Source: Dioscorea cayenensis subsp. rotundata (taxonomy: Eukaryota; Streptophyta; Magnoliopsida; Dioscoreales; Dioscoreaceae). Taken from it: a stretch of DNA of 64,000 nt. The notes under the pieces are model-generated. The model ran no database searches, was not told the origin of the DNA, and saw nothing but the letters and a program-made list of their open reading frames with translations. Positions 33,101-45,628 of the stretch are shown piece after piece; the stretch's first letter is position 1; each line of letters opens with the position of its first letter. A program made the position numbers and the translations under genes. Location of the stretch: positions 21,371,257 to 21,435,256 of the forward strand of contig NC_052476.1 of the NCBI RefSeq assembly GCF_009730915.1, read 5' to 3'.

Positions 33101-34000
33101 GCGTGACATAATCGCCAGCCCTTTTATCATCATCTCTGCCATAAGCAAACATGGACTAGATATGGTGAGAATGATTCTCAGACACTATTCTGACCTTGTG
33201 CTTTTTTTTGCTAAAGATTGAATTCAGTAAGGCATTTTTAGAAATTCACATACCTGTGTGACCGGAGAAGTGTCAAGACAGTATACTCAGAATCAGTAAG
33301 GAGTATATTTCCTTGAGCATAAAGTTCCAAAATAACATAATGAGCATTGGCACCCAATCCAAATTGAAAAAGGATAATCTGTGAGAATAAAGTAAAGCAA
33401 TAATCACATAATCAACACAGAAACACTATCTAATTCCATAAAACAAATTCAATCCTAAAATTAAGAATTTAAAGAAACGGAAAAACAAATGCAAAGCCAT
33501 ACACGATCATATCCAAGTTGGCGCACATCTTCAAGCCTTCTTGTCCGAATGTGCTTGCGCAACTTGAGAGTAAACCCAGAAGGAGTTGTATTTTTATCAC
33601 TACATGAGTAAGCGCAATCTAAATACTCAGAAAAAAGGGAAAAGAAAAACGAAAAATTAAGAAAAGCAACAGGATTGATAATGCAATACCGAGCATGGTT
33701 GAGTAGTGTGCAATCGAACGCCGCTTTCCATCAAAAAGCATGACCTTTTCACTCTCTCCAGAATCCGTGATCCCACTACTATTCAGTGAGCTTGAACAAG
33801 CATGCCCTGTGAACCAAAAAGCCAGCATAAACAAGAGAAATTCAAGCGAATCAAGAGGAAACAGCAACTAGGGTTAGGGTTTGAAATTGAATACCTTGGG
33901 GGAGATGTCGTACACGTTGGCACAGCGGCATGCCGATGAGGCGGCGGAGGCACTTCACCTCCGCCGCCACGTCCGCCGTGTTCATCCTCACCTTCACCAT
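27161..34000 (-). CDS. NEMF: NEMF/Rqc2 (NFACT) homologue, ribosome quality control; 5' half frameshifted
   Basis: The start is [24 protein letters not shown] at 34000. Exons recognised: 34000-33895, about 33806-33690, 33618-33503, 33378-33254, 33135-32588, 32352-32168, 31957 to about 31665, 30879-30727, 30391-30237, 29723-29618, 29498-28575, 28490 to about 28400, 27931-27548 and 27351-27161. NFACT-N lies at the start. A coiled coil follows ([18 protein letters not shown]). NFACT-R is the [19 protein letters not shown] to [11 protein letters not shown] region. There is an acidic linker, a CCHC zinc knuckle ([14 protein letters not shown]) specific to plant members, and the C-terminal [15 protein letters not shown] tail. 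NEMF binds the stalled 60S subunit with Ltn1 and adds C-terminal tails. Exons upstream of 31 kb carry many 1-2 base indels. The exons from 30.9 to 27.2 kb are clean. This is either sequence error or a pseudogene. Confidence 0.9.
31190..31487. repeat. Tandem repeat in a NEMF intron (about four units of 65-85 bp)
   Basis: Units share the words CAACCCAACTCAA, TCAAGAGCTTAGCAACC, ATGGATGAAAC and CTTCAGAGGACA. They recur at about 31196, 31335, 31420 and partially at 31265 and 31470. Units vary in length and have diverged. The array lies wholly in the intron between 30879 and 31660 and has no coding content. Confidence 0.65.
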
Positions 34001-35449
34001 CCTCTCTCTCTCTCTCTCTCCCGATCTCGATCTCGAGATCACTCTACTCTCGATAGTCGATTCCCTCGTTTTCTCTTCTCTCTTTGTATAAGAACGAGAA
34101 GGCTAAAACGAGGAGGCTAAACCAATTGTTTGGTTCGGAGGGGAGGGGGAGTCAGTGGAGATGAACTCGAGTCAGGGAGTCGGGAAGTGATGGTTTGAAA
34201 AAATTTTATATTTAATTTAATGGAGGAATGCGGAAGAATAATTTATACAGGAAAAATTATTTTTAAGTCTCTGAAACTTTTTAAATTCTTCCAAGGTTCT
34301 TTTGACAAAACTAAAGTCCCCGTCCGTCCTTCCTTTATAGTTTTTGTACTCGTTCGTCCTTCAGTCACCTCCAAGATGTGATATTTTTGTTTAATCCCAA
34401 AAACTACCCTTGAAAAATGTTTGGAGGAATAATGGCGCCAAGTCGAATCACAAAGCATGGTTATTGTCATCGCAAACTTTCTTTGGAAGTTGCATTCTTC
34501 TTCTACTTGTATCTTAATGAAGAAGCTGGTGTTCGGTCCATATTGTTTCCATTCTTGAGCCTCTTACGTAAAGAACCAATTCTATCTTCGTCGATAGTCT
34601 CCGTCTCCCCCGGTCAGGAGAAGCTATCCGGTCAGACGTTACACCAGTGCAGGATCTCATCTTGAGCATACCTGTATGTTAACGAGTATCGTCTACCTAG
34701 AGATTTTGTTCATATTATTATCTTATTTTTATCAACCACCATGTTCGGGAAGGTGGCGGTTTATGACTAAAGGTTTTTGTTTTGTTGTTGTAGTGGCTTA
34801 ATGGACATGTTTTTACTACTGTTGTGAAATATAAGGGAGAGGGTTGTGTGTTAGATTTAACGATCTTGAGTGGGTGGGAATTATTATTGGAAGAAATATA
34901 TACGTATTGGCACCTTCAAGCTTCATCGATCGAAAGTTAAGTATATAATTCCGGATGAGCGGAAAGACGGTGGCTTCCATTAGTTCGAAGATAACTTCAA
35001 ACAATGTGCAACATTCATCGGTTATTCAAAATAAACGTGGTTGATATGTTGGTAGAGGCGTGGATAGTAACACGAGAAGATAACTACGGGTCATCGAGAC
35101 CATCGTAAATATCATATATCTTTTATTCTTTTCATTTTTTGTAAATCTTACGCTTCTAGCGATAGATGTTGTCCTTCTATTCGATTTTAATGGTGTACAC
35201 ATGTGATATAGTGATTGTTATCTCTGGTTTTTTGCGCATTAAAAACATTTTTCGTATTTATTCACTTTAGATTGTAGTTAGTTTTCGGTTTTTAGTAATT
35301 TAGATTTTTTTGCTTTACGTTAAGATTTTGGTAGTAAGAATTCAATTTCACGGTGATTACATTTATTTATTGAACTAACAACTTACTTTTTCCATCATAC
35401 TAGGAAAACATTGTCAATGCTACCGCCAGTTTTACATGGAGGACCTTTA

Positions 35450-37553
35450 ATAATAAGTAATCCGACAAGAGATTGATGGTCGAGTTTACTATGATTGGTC
35501 ATCGCTTTTGAAAATGCAAAAGACTTTAAGGATGCGTTATGTGTGACTTAGGCGTCAAAGCGTAATTTCAACTTTCGGTTCATAAAGAACAATAAAGATA
35601 GAGTGGTCGTGACATGTGCTCGATGAAGATTGTTAATGGCGTGTTCATGCCTCAAGATACTGAAACCTTCCTACATTCGAGGATTAAAAAGCGACGACAA
35701 CATGAACACACATGCGGTGGGGCATCAACACACCATTTCACCCGAGAGCATCAAAGAAATGGGTTAGTAGGAAGGTAGTAATGAAATTGCGTGATCGGCC
35801 TCTATCGTAGAAGCGGTGGATATACAACGAGATATATTACGTGACCACGTGTTCGCTGCCTGGTATAAACAAGCACTGGATGGGTAAAAAGAGTTAGTAA
35901 AGGGAATTCTTCATGGCGGTGATATAGCAAGCTATGATCTGTTGGTATGGTATGTAGCCAAATTTTCTGAAACAAACCCAGATAGCGTCGTTATTATTGA
36001 CACTGATGGAGAACGATTCAAGCGTGGGTTTTTACGTATTCGTGCTTCTCTTGATGGTTTCAAGCGGGGTTGTGAGGCCTATGCTTTTTCTAGATGGAAC
36101 TCACTTGTTGGGCAAATATGGCGGTATCCTTCTTTGGTGCAACAACCAAAAGATGGAAATGAAGGATTTTTCATTTGGCGTTTACTATTGTGGATAATGA
36201 AGCCCGATGATAGCTGGACATGGTTTACATCAACTTTGGGTGATACAATATACGGTGATGACGACTACACCAACATAATCACATTCATCTCGGATCGGTC
36301 GAAAAAGGACTTGTAAATGCCATTCGCGAGGTTTTTCCTTCATCCCCGCATGCTTATTGCTTGCGACATCTACATGCAAATTTTTCTTAAATCAAATGGG
36401 CGAGTTAGGAAAGTCATTAAAAAGATGAGTCTTTGAGTTTGATTATGAAGATTGCATATGCATGTATCGCTCTTTCGAATATGATGAAGTCATCGCTCCC
36501 TATTGGCCACATCAGGACAAGCACACCATAGGATGTTCCAGAAATCGGGCATGTCACATTGGTGTAATTACTTGTTTAGAGGCCAGCGGTGGGGTGAAAT
36601 GTACTCCAACGTCAGCGGAATCTTTTTAATTCATGGATAAGAGAAGCACGACACCTTCACGTGTATGAGATGGTAGATGCTAGATAAGGTGGTACCCATA
36701 ATAGAATGCAAAGTTGTTACATGTTTTCCCGTATTCATGTTTTTCAACCATTTGCTTTTAATATTGTTCTCTTTCTTGTTACGATTTCAGCTTAATCTAT
36801 TTATTATTAGAGGTTTGAGTTCTATATTTTTATATTTCCCTTTCGTTTATCACGTTCTTTCGTTTAGTATTAGTAGTTGGTGTTTAAAAATTATGCAATG
36901 TGTTCTACGGTTTGTACTTGCATTATTATCCCTAAATCTGTTATATTTTTACATTTACTATGGTAATGGTATGCTCCACGGTCGCAATTGATACAACCTA
37001 TGTTCATATTGTTAGGGTTTAAGATGATGAACATGATGTACAACCCGAGCGTAATTGTTGCTTGAAATGGGAATCTTATCTTTGCCCTATGATACACAAG
37101 AAGATTGAAGTGATAGTCGAAGAAAGTAGGTGCTTACGGATAGGTTGTTCAGATGGAGAACAGTTCGAGGTTGTTGACCACCAGAGTAATTCTATTAATT
37201 TGTGTGCTCGAACATGCTCTTATGTCGTCATCTGGCGAGTTCTACGAATACCATGTAAGCATGTTTGTGCGCAATGATACTGAAAGCCCGATACAAATGT
37301 CCATCACTTCATTGAACCATACTACTTTCAGTCGAATCCCTACAAGTTGACGTACAAAGAATCGATATTCCACTATGCGGATCATGACAAACCGTTGGAT
37401 GACTCTACTTGACTCCGTATTAGACCACCTATCTCAAAGAAAAGGCACAGTGCGTCCGAGGCGCAAGCGGATTGAGTCACAAGCATGGCATGTGCGTGAA
37501 ATACATTGTAGCCCGTTGCCACTCAATCGGACATAACAAAGGCAACATGTAAT
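35450..37553 (+). pseudogene. MULE (MuDR-type) transposase, decayed
   Basis: The reading frame is broken in many places, but all three hallmark domains can be followed. The MuDR N-terminal domain runs at about 35485-35730 (ENAKDFKDAL, CDLGVK, later RQHEHTCGG-like). The MULE core is at about 36040-36330 (RPMLFLDGTHLLGKYGGILL, giving the first catalytic Asp, then DSWTWFTSTLGDTIY and DRSKK). A SWIM zinc finger is at about 37150-37280 (FEVVDHQSNSINLCARTC ... IPCKHVCAQ). A short CCHC-like tail (RCHSIGHNKGNM) follows at about 37515-37553. Frames switch by 1-2 bases several times and stops are present. It cannot make a functional transposase as written. Confidence 0.85.
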
Positions 37554-40500
37554 GAAGTAATCATGAGACTAAACACTAGGTGGTGTGCATGTTTTTGTTA
37601 AACAATGAAATAGGGTAACATGTTTTTGAAAAATCGTCCATCCAACCATATATGTTAATTTTGTATCATTTGAGTGGTGGATGGCGAATTTTGAAGTGTA
37701 AATAGCATTTTCGGTTAGCAGTTAATGAAAATGAACTGTTATCTGTGTAAGTAAACACACATATAAACGTAGTCATATATTAATGAGTGGCATATTCAAT
37801 TTATAAACAACAAACATAATAGTTGGATACGAGTAAGCTTTATTGGTCAGCAAGTATTGAAAGTGATGTATAAAGCGAGTAAGTCATTTTAGAGCTAGCA
37901 TATATGATCGTGAATAGGCAAAATGACTTTTCTTTGTTAATTTCTATAGCATAAGTTACTAAGGCAGATGCGAGTAATGTATGCTCTTACTAAAGTAAAT
38001 ATTCAAACACATGATGAATGACTGTTCTTAGGGGAAGTAAGACAGTACGATGCACGATCGTTCTTACTAAAGTAAATATTCAAACACGATAATGATTGTT
38101 CTTAGGGAAGTAAGACAGATCGATGAAGTGAGGACATTCATTTCATGTTAGGCATTTGACTTTTCGAAGACTAATCATTAGGCGGTACGTGCAAATGCTG
38201 CATTAATCTACGGGATGGGTGGCGTGGTTATTGGTTGTCGATCATTTTTCTTGGTGGCTTTGTGGTGGCGCATCATCCATTTTTCCCCATCCTCTCGTAT
38301 TTGCCTCCGACGCTTGCGTGAGGCAATGCTCGACAAGATGCGCTGACAGTACTCTGAGTCGCAGAGATGGGCAACATCCGAATGGGGTATACTCGAGTTC
38401 CTCGCCATGCGTGTTGCTCCATAAAGCGCATCGGTACACCTGGACAATCGACACTGTCCCTCCCTCTCGCTGTGGACGATCCACGAACATGGGTAAGGGT
38501 ATCACGATCTCTGCCTCATTGATATTGAATTTTATCTGCAAACGATCTTCAAACAAGGGACGCTGCAAAATACGAAAACAGAGTTACAAAAAAATACTAG
38601 AAAATCGAAATGGGTATCAATATTACCATGGCATTTGCTGCATGATCATAAACTGGACTACGGACAGATGGATAATGAAAATATGTCTTCTCATCTTTGT
38701 CGAGTACAATAAGATGGTAATGTTTGTTCAAAGCAACCGGCATGAGAACAAGTTTCACTCTGCCATAATCTTCTAAAGCTGGGGACATCATTTTATCAAG
38801 ACCATCAACTGAATGCTCCTTCTGTGACAGAGCAAGCGCCATTGGTCTACAAATTGTGGCAGGTCTATCGAACTCGTAGAGGGATTTCTTCAAAGAATCA
38901 AGTAACATAAGGACGAACACATCGATGACAGAATCTGGCACCATAAGTTTACCATCGATTAAAGCATGAAGATGACATCGGGTCGTGTGACCCCATACAT
39001 TACTCCATACAGTAGTCCTAGTATCATATCAAGTAAACATATGAACAACATATAGTAAATATAAACACTTAACAATAAAAATAAATAATTACAATGATAT
39101 CTAAATTGCTATTTGTAATACTAGCATGCACAAATTGAAACTTGCAGATAAAATTTGAAAAACGATCAATACACCATGATAGTGAAGGTTTAATTTTGAA
39201 TTCAATAAGGATAGTGTCAAATTGAACCACCGACAGGTCTGAAAGATTTTGTTGAGGTACTTACTCGTCTATTCTAGCATTTGAGAAACACACTCAATGC
39301 CATTTGTTGTAATTTTTCGAGATGACCCAAAACACTGCGGATCATTTTTTTCGGAATGAAATCTTTTTGGAGGTTCTTTTTACGTTCTCATGGCATATAT
39401 GTAACCAGTGTCTTCTAAACCTGGTGGGGATATCTTGTATTTCCTCTCAGGGGATGGTTCCTTCTCCCCTCTTTTACAAATAATTTTTTTCATCGTTTTT
39501 CGATTGGGTTAAGGACTCTATGGCATTATCAATGTCATCGATTGTTTGCTCATTAAGCACACTCATTTGTGATGGAGTTGCCGCCGTCCTTTTCTTTCCT
39601 TTACGAGTGCTGACATTTTTTGTTGAGGGAGCAAGTGATGGGCAAGAGGATTTCATTGCCCTTGTAGCTCGCGTGGTCGGCTTCTCATCTCTGGGGACGC
39701 TTGAGATACGTCCCGCCAATGGGGGTTTCAGTACTCGTGGCTTGGACGCCACTTTCTTGAACTTTTTGGCCGGGGGTTCAGACGGATCATCATGGGGTGG
39801 TTGCTCCTCATTCCTGTTGATGACATCTTTCGTCCTTTCAAGAACACTTACCTTTGCACGAAGTGCTATCATCTCTTCCATCAAAGTTTCATAGTTCTCG
39901 TCTTTTGTGGCCTTCCTCACTGGACTTGAGGATAACGATTGCTGGCCAGACTCCAACTGAGTGCTATCTGACTGCCTACTATGCTGACCTTTCGTCTGGG
40001 AGGGCTCCCTCTTCATTTTCCCATCTAATTTCCTTCGCCTTGTCCTCACATACTTAGGTGCTTTCATAGCATCGGATGTCTCTGAAACCATCAATGAGTT
40101 ATTCCGTTGAACCTTTCCATATCCGAGCAGTTCGATTTCAGATTCTCTGTCGGCCATGAGTGGAACAAACTAGCAAAAGATAACAAACATCAGCGAAAAC
40201 ATGTACATTAGAAATTAATACATAAAAAATCTTTGCATAAAATAAACATCTTATATAACATACTGAACATTTATATAAATAAGTAAACAAGTTTGCCAAA
40301 TTGTGAACAGATTGGTGTGAAACAACATTACAATTGTAAATATTAATTTCATACCGATACTTATGAGTACTATATTGTAATATTAAAACCGAAATTAGAA
40401 TATTCACGAGTACATGCTAAACTATGCATACCTTCTTGCCCTCTAGTGAATCAATCAAGGCACTAACAGCAGCTTGTTTCTTGTAACTACCAACACCATA

Positions 40501-41924
40501 ATAGAGAATGCGTGGTGTCCTTCCAAAGTGAATCTTCTTCCCGTTACCTATGACTTCATAAAACCAAATGATTAATGCCATAGTACAACCCCTTACGTAT
40601 CCTATCCTTGATTGCTTCCCGGCACATCTCTCTTTCACACGAGCGGCTGCGAGAGGTACATCATCCATCATCCATTTATGTGTAGCTTGTGCCCATGCGT
40701 ATTGTCCTATTGTTGATAGATTGTCCACATAGTAGGGTAACCATGCCGGTGAAGAACATGAAGTTGTGGGGAAAAGGAGAAATCCTAGAATGTACACTAA
40801 TAAAAGCTTCACAAAACTTTCTTCTTTCTTGCTTTCTCTTCTTACCACCATGTTCATTAATGACCTCACCAGGCAGTCCCTGTTTCGGTCTACTCCTTTA
40901 CTGAAGTATTCCTCTTCAAATACAGAACGTTCCTTTTTCCTTTTGAAGTCAATGGCAGTGCCATCACATTGTAATCCTAATATTAATGAAACATCTTCGG
41001 CCTTGAATTGCAAAAAACTATCCTCCAAATGGAATGTGTTGCTCCTTTCATCAAACATCTGCATTAATGCATCCAAAACACTGCGCTCTTCGACTATGGG
41101 CTCAATGTCCATGAGGTGGCTGAATGGTGTCCTTCGAAGTATATCCCAATGTCTTTGTGTCATCATCTTCTTCAACTGGTTGATGGTATCAACAACTGGT
41201 GCTAAATAACCAATGTTTTCAGAACCGGACCGGCAGAACCGGGAACCGGCCGGCAGTCCGGTCCGGTTCTCTAGAATTGGTTGACCGGGAGTCAACCCGG
41301 TCAAACCCGGCGAACCGCCCGGTTTGACCAGAACCGGGTTGACCCTGGTTCTAAAGCTTTGCAGCCTTTTGCTTTAACTTTTGAAAAAAGCCAAAGAGAA
41401 CAGTTGTTCTCTTTTCTCTGGCTCAAGCTTCGATGTGCATGTGAGGGTTTCGCTGCCTGTGAGCCTGTGATCCATCATCCTCATCCATCTCTTTTGCTTT
41501 TGTGGGATTTTCAATTTTGTGCTGAAGAACAAGAGGAATATGGAGATCTTTTTGTCCAAACTCCAGATCTAAAGGTATGATTTTTTTTTTTTGGTTATTA
41601 ATTTTCATTAATTAGTATTTGGTGATCATTTTCTTAATTCTTCAAATTTGTTGTATTTTTGTTTGAGCAATTGGTTATGTTTTGGTATTTGTTTCATGGC
41701 AGAATTATTCTAGATTCCTAACCCACTGCAAGATAATCTAGCCTATTTGGTGATCTAAAGGTATGCTTACTCTCTGTTCTAATATTATTATTGAATAGTA
41801 AATAAATTTTGTGAATTCCCAATTTAATGGAGGAGTTAATACTTTGAGGCCCCTGATAAATGGTTGTGAGTTTAATTTATTTAGGAACTTCACTGGAATG
41901 AGAATTGCTATTTAGGACTTGACA

Positions 41925-41929
<5 letters not shown>

Positions 41930-41956
<27 letters not shown>

Positions 41957-41982
41957 CATCATCATCATCATCATCATCATCA
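41930..41982 (+). repeat. (ATT)n(ATC)n microsatellite inside the hAT element
   Basis: A run of ATT units passes into a run of ATC units in the 5' non-coding part of the hAT transposase gene. Confidence 0.9.
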
Positions 41983-42657
41983 TTCAAGAATCATGCATGT
42001 ATTAGTCTTATGAGTTATGACACTCCAGGTTTGCTAGCAATCAATTTTTCATAAACTAAAAAGTCGCTTTTGATGGTCCATGTATATCTTATGCTTTTTA
42101 ACTTTTTAGTATTCTTCCATGATTATTTTTAATCTTAATTATCAAGTGAAACTAATGTACCTAAAAGCGTATTGTTATCAAAAATTCAGTAATGCAAGCA
42201 TATAACCCTTCATACACAATTTGTTTATTTTTTAATATTTAATCATTTCAAACTATCATCTCAATTTTTGGGATTGTTATTATTATTTTAAAAAAGAAAT
42301 TAATTGAAGCCTTAGATTTCTGGTTCAATGTTATGTGATGGTTTGGTGGTGAATTTTGAGTTAATTTCTCACGATAATGATGATTATTATAAAAACAAAT
42401 GTTGTCTTGTGATGGTGATTATGGTGATTGGGTGAGTATATAGATTGTGATCATTTCTTAATTAAGCTCATTTTTAATTTTTTATGGTAATTGTACCAAA
42501 ATTGCTACTTTTAGTGGTGTGTTTAAATTGTGATTAGGTTATGAGTCATGATCAATTTTGTAGTTCATTTATTAATTATTATGATAATTGTACCAAAATT
42601 TTTGGAGAGTGTTTAGATGTTGATTCTTTTTCCATTTGTGTTGTGGATTGCAAATAG

Positions 42658-45203
42658 ATGGAAACTATTGGGTCTCAATCAACACCGTCAAATGAAGTTG
42701 AATCTAATGAGCAAACTTCTTCTGGTGTACATATCCGACAAAAAAAAGATATTGCATGGAGATATGTAACTGAGAGGCAAAATTCTCAAGGGAGAAGGAT
42801 CTTCATTTGTAATTTTTGCCAAAAGCAAAATGCGGGTGGGGGGAATCAACCGAATAAAACAACATCTTGCCGGATCAAAAGGCAATGTTGATTCATGCAA
42901 AAAAGTCCCTTCTGATGTTCGGTTTTTGACTCAAGGATCATTACAAGAAAATGTTCAGAAAGCCAAAGAAAAAAAAGGAGTTTATGATGATACCGATCTT
43001 TATGGAGAGTCTATGCATGAATGCCAAGGTGATGATGTTTTGGTTGGTAAAGTAGTACATGTGTGGAGATATCCTCTAAAGGGAAACAAAAGCTAGTTGT
43101 GGCATTGGGTCTTATTTTAAACATGGAGTTGGCGATCCTACCCAACCAACTATAAAAGCTTCTATGCAAAGTAAAGAGAGGTGGCATGATACGGATATGG
43201 CAATTGCTATGTGGCTTTTATGATGCATGTATACCATTGAATCTTTGTCAATTCTCCATTCTATCAAACTGCAATTAGCAAGATAGCAAGTATGGGTCAT
43301 GGGTACACGAGCCCTACATATCATGCATTGAGGGTCAATTTGTTGAGAGATTGTAAGCAACAAGTGAAATTAATCATCGATGATTTTTGAAAGACTTGGG
43401 CTGAAACAGGATGCACAATTATGGGCGATGGATGGACAGATAATAGGCAGAGGCCATTGATCAATTTCTTGGTATATTCTCCTAAAGGAATATCATTCAT
43501 TAAATCAGTTGATCCTTCAAGTTTTATTACGAGATGCTCAGACATTATGTAATCTTTTTTCTGAAATCATTGAGATGGTTGGTCCTCAAAATGTAGTGCA
43601 TGTGGTGACAGATAATGGAGCTAATTATAAGGCTGCTGGAAAGAAGATTGCAGAGAAATATTCTGATATATATTGGTCTCCATGCGCTGCTCATTGCATA
43701 AACTTAATTATGAAAGACATTGCTGAAATGACAAGTGTTGAGAGTTTGGCAGTTCTTGCTTCAAACATTACAGTGTTCATTTATAATCATAAGTGGATTT
43801 TGAATTGGTTGAGAATACAACTAAAGTGGACAAAAGTTGTTCGTCCCGGAGCTACTCGTTTTGCCACAACTTTTATTGCATTGAAGAGTTTATATGACCA
43901 CAAAGATTACTTACAATCTTTGGTTGTTTGTTCAGATTATAAAAAATTCCTCAAATTGCAAAAAGGAAAAGAAGTTAAGCAAATTGTTTTGGATGAAAAT
44001 TTTTGGAAGAATTGCTTAATAGTTGTGAAGATTATGGGTTCATTGATACGTTTGTTGAGAATTTGTGATTCCGATGAGAAGCCGGCAATGGGATATATAT
44101 ATGATGGGATATATAGGGCTCGCAAGGGAATTAAAGACATATTCAAAAATAAGAAGCACTTGTATAAGCCTTATACTTCCATTATCAAAGATCGATGGAA
44201 TAGGACCTTGCGCACGGGGATACATGTTTTAGCATATTGGTTGAATCCGGCATTTCAATTTAGTGAGCAAAACTTTTGCCAAAAGTTGGAGGTTCAACGT
44301 GGTATACTTGATGTGATTGAGCGGCAAACTTTATTTAAATCAAGTGATTTAATGGAAGAGATGAGAATATTTAGAGAAAGGCAAAAGACTTTTAGTCGGC
44401 CACTTGCTTTAACTACTTGCAAAACAACTACTCCGGGTAAGAATAAATCTGATTTTTTTTAAAAAAAAATTTAGTTATATGATTGTTTACTAATATAGTT
44501 TTGCATTTTTTTCATAGATGAGTGGTGAAAATTCTTTGGTTATGATGTGCCTCATTTGCAAAAATTAGCTATTAGAGTTCTTAGTCAAACTGCTGCTTCT
44601 TCTGGTTGTGAACGTAATTGGAGTGTGTTTGAACGTATACATACCAAAAAAAGAAATAGATTGGAGCATCAAAGACTTAATGACTTGGTGTATGTTCACT
44701 ATAATCTACGTTTGCAACATAGGTATGACATTTATAGTTTTAAACTTTTAATTTGTCAAGTACTCTCTACATGCAAATGATTTTTATTCAATATTGTGCT
44801 TTTTTTTTATAGGTCATCTTCTAAAAATAGATCTTACGATCCAGTGGATTATGAATCAATTGATAAAACTGAATTTTGGGTCATGGAAGAAGAACCAGAA
44901 GGAGAACTTGACTATAATGAATTAGAGAACATGATGGAGGAGCAACCTAGAGGTAGTGAGCAATCAACTAAGCTATCTAAAGGTTAAGTTTCTAACTCTT
45001 TTTTAACTATTAATTACATGTAATGTCAATGCTTCATATTCATATTCATAACTATTAATTCATGAAAAGAATTTTTAGGTGATGATCAACAAGATGATGT
45101 GATAATCACCGAAGATAGTGACCATGAAATAGTCGGTTTTCAAGGAATGACTAGCAATAATTTAGATGAAGAAGATTGGCTACCATCCCCTCCAAGAAAT
45201 TAG
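42658..45203 (+). pseudogene. hAT-family transposase (BED finger, DUF659, hAT C-terminal dimerisation domain), frameshifted
   Basis: Starts at METIGSQSTPSNEV. A BED zinc finger is read at 42790-42890 (FICNFCQK, then GGINRIKQHLAGSKGNVDSC in the next frame). DUF659 follows (TGCTIMGDGWTD at about 43402-43440, then VVTDNGANYKAAGKKI and SPCAAHCINLIMKDI). The dimerisation domain is at 44547-44720 (LAIRVLSQTAASSGCERNWSVFE and RLNDLVYVHYNLRL). Introns are at about 44433-44519, 44722-44812 and 44984-45078. The acidic tail ends LPSPPRN at 45203. Breaks include the zinc finger, an extra T in WLYDAC (about 43217), a TGA near 43389 and a shift near 43520. Every domain is otherwise well conserved, so the breaks are few and local. 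Confidence 0.9.
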
Positions 45204-45579
45204 ACGAAGATGTTATGTTTTTTATTTGCTAAACCATTTGTCTTTCATGTATGCATGTTGTTGTGAGTCTTATGACTTTGTTAGATTTTCTTTCATGTTG
45301 CCACAAGTCTTGTGACATTGTTAAATTTTCTTTTCATGTTGTTGTGACTTTGTTAAAATATTTTCATGTTTTTGAGACCATGTTAAATTTTTATTTATAT
45401 TGTGACCTTGTTAAATTTTCTTTCTTTGTAATATTGTTAGATTTTCGTACTATTATTTAGATGTTCGTCTTTAACATTGTTTTTGTCATTTGACATTATG
45501 TGATGAATAAGGTGTAGTTTTTTGTCATTAGATTAAATTAGACATGTAATATATATATATGTGAGTTTAGAATTTTGAA

Positions 45580-45581
<2 letters not shown>

Positions 45582-45624
<43 letters not shown>
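45582..45624. repeat. (TA)n microsatellite near the hAT right end
   Basis: About 21 uninterrupted TA units lie just inside the GC-rich right subterminal region of the hAT element. Confidence 0.9.

Positions 45625-45628
<4 letters not shown>

Noticed and set aside
34417..34665. Plus-strand 82-codon frame at the left of the MULE
   Set aside because: No recognisable domain. The MuDR N-terminal domain starts about 1 kb later in another frame, so this is probably leader or random frame.
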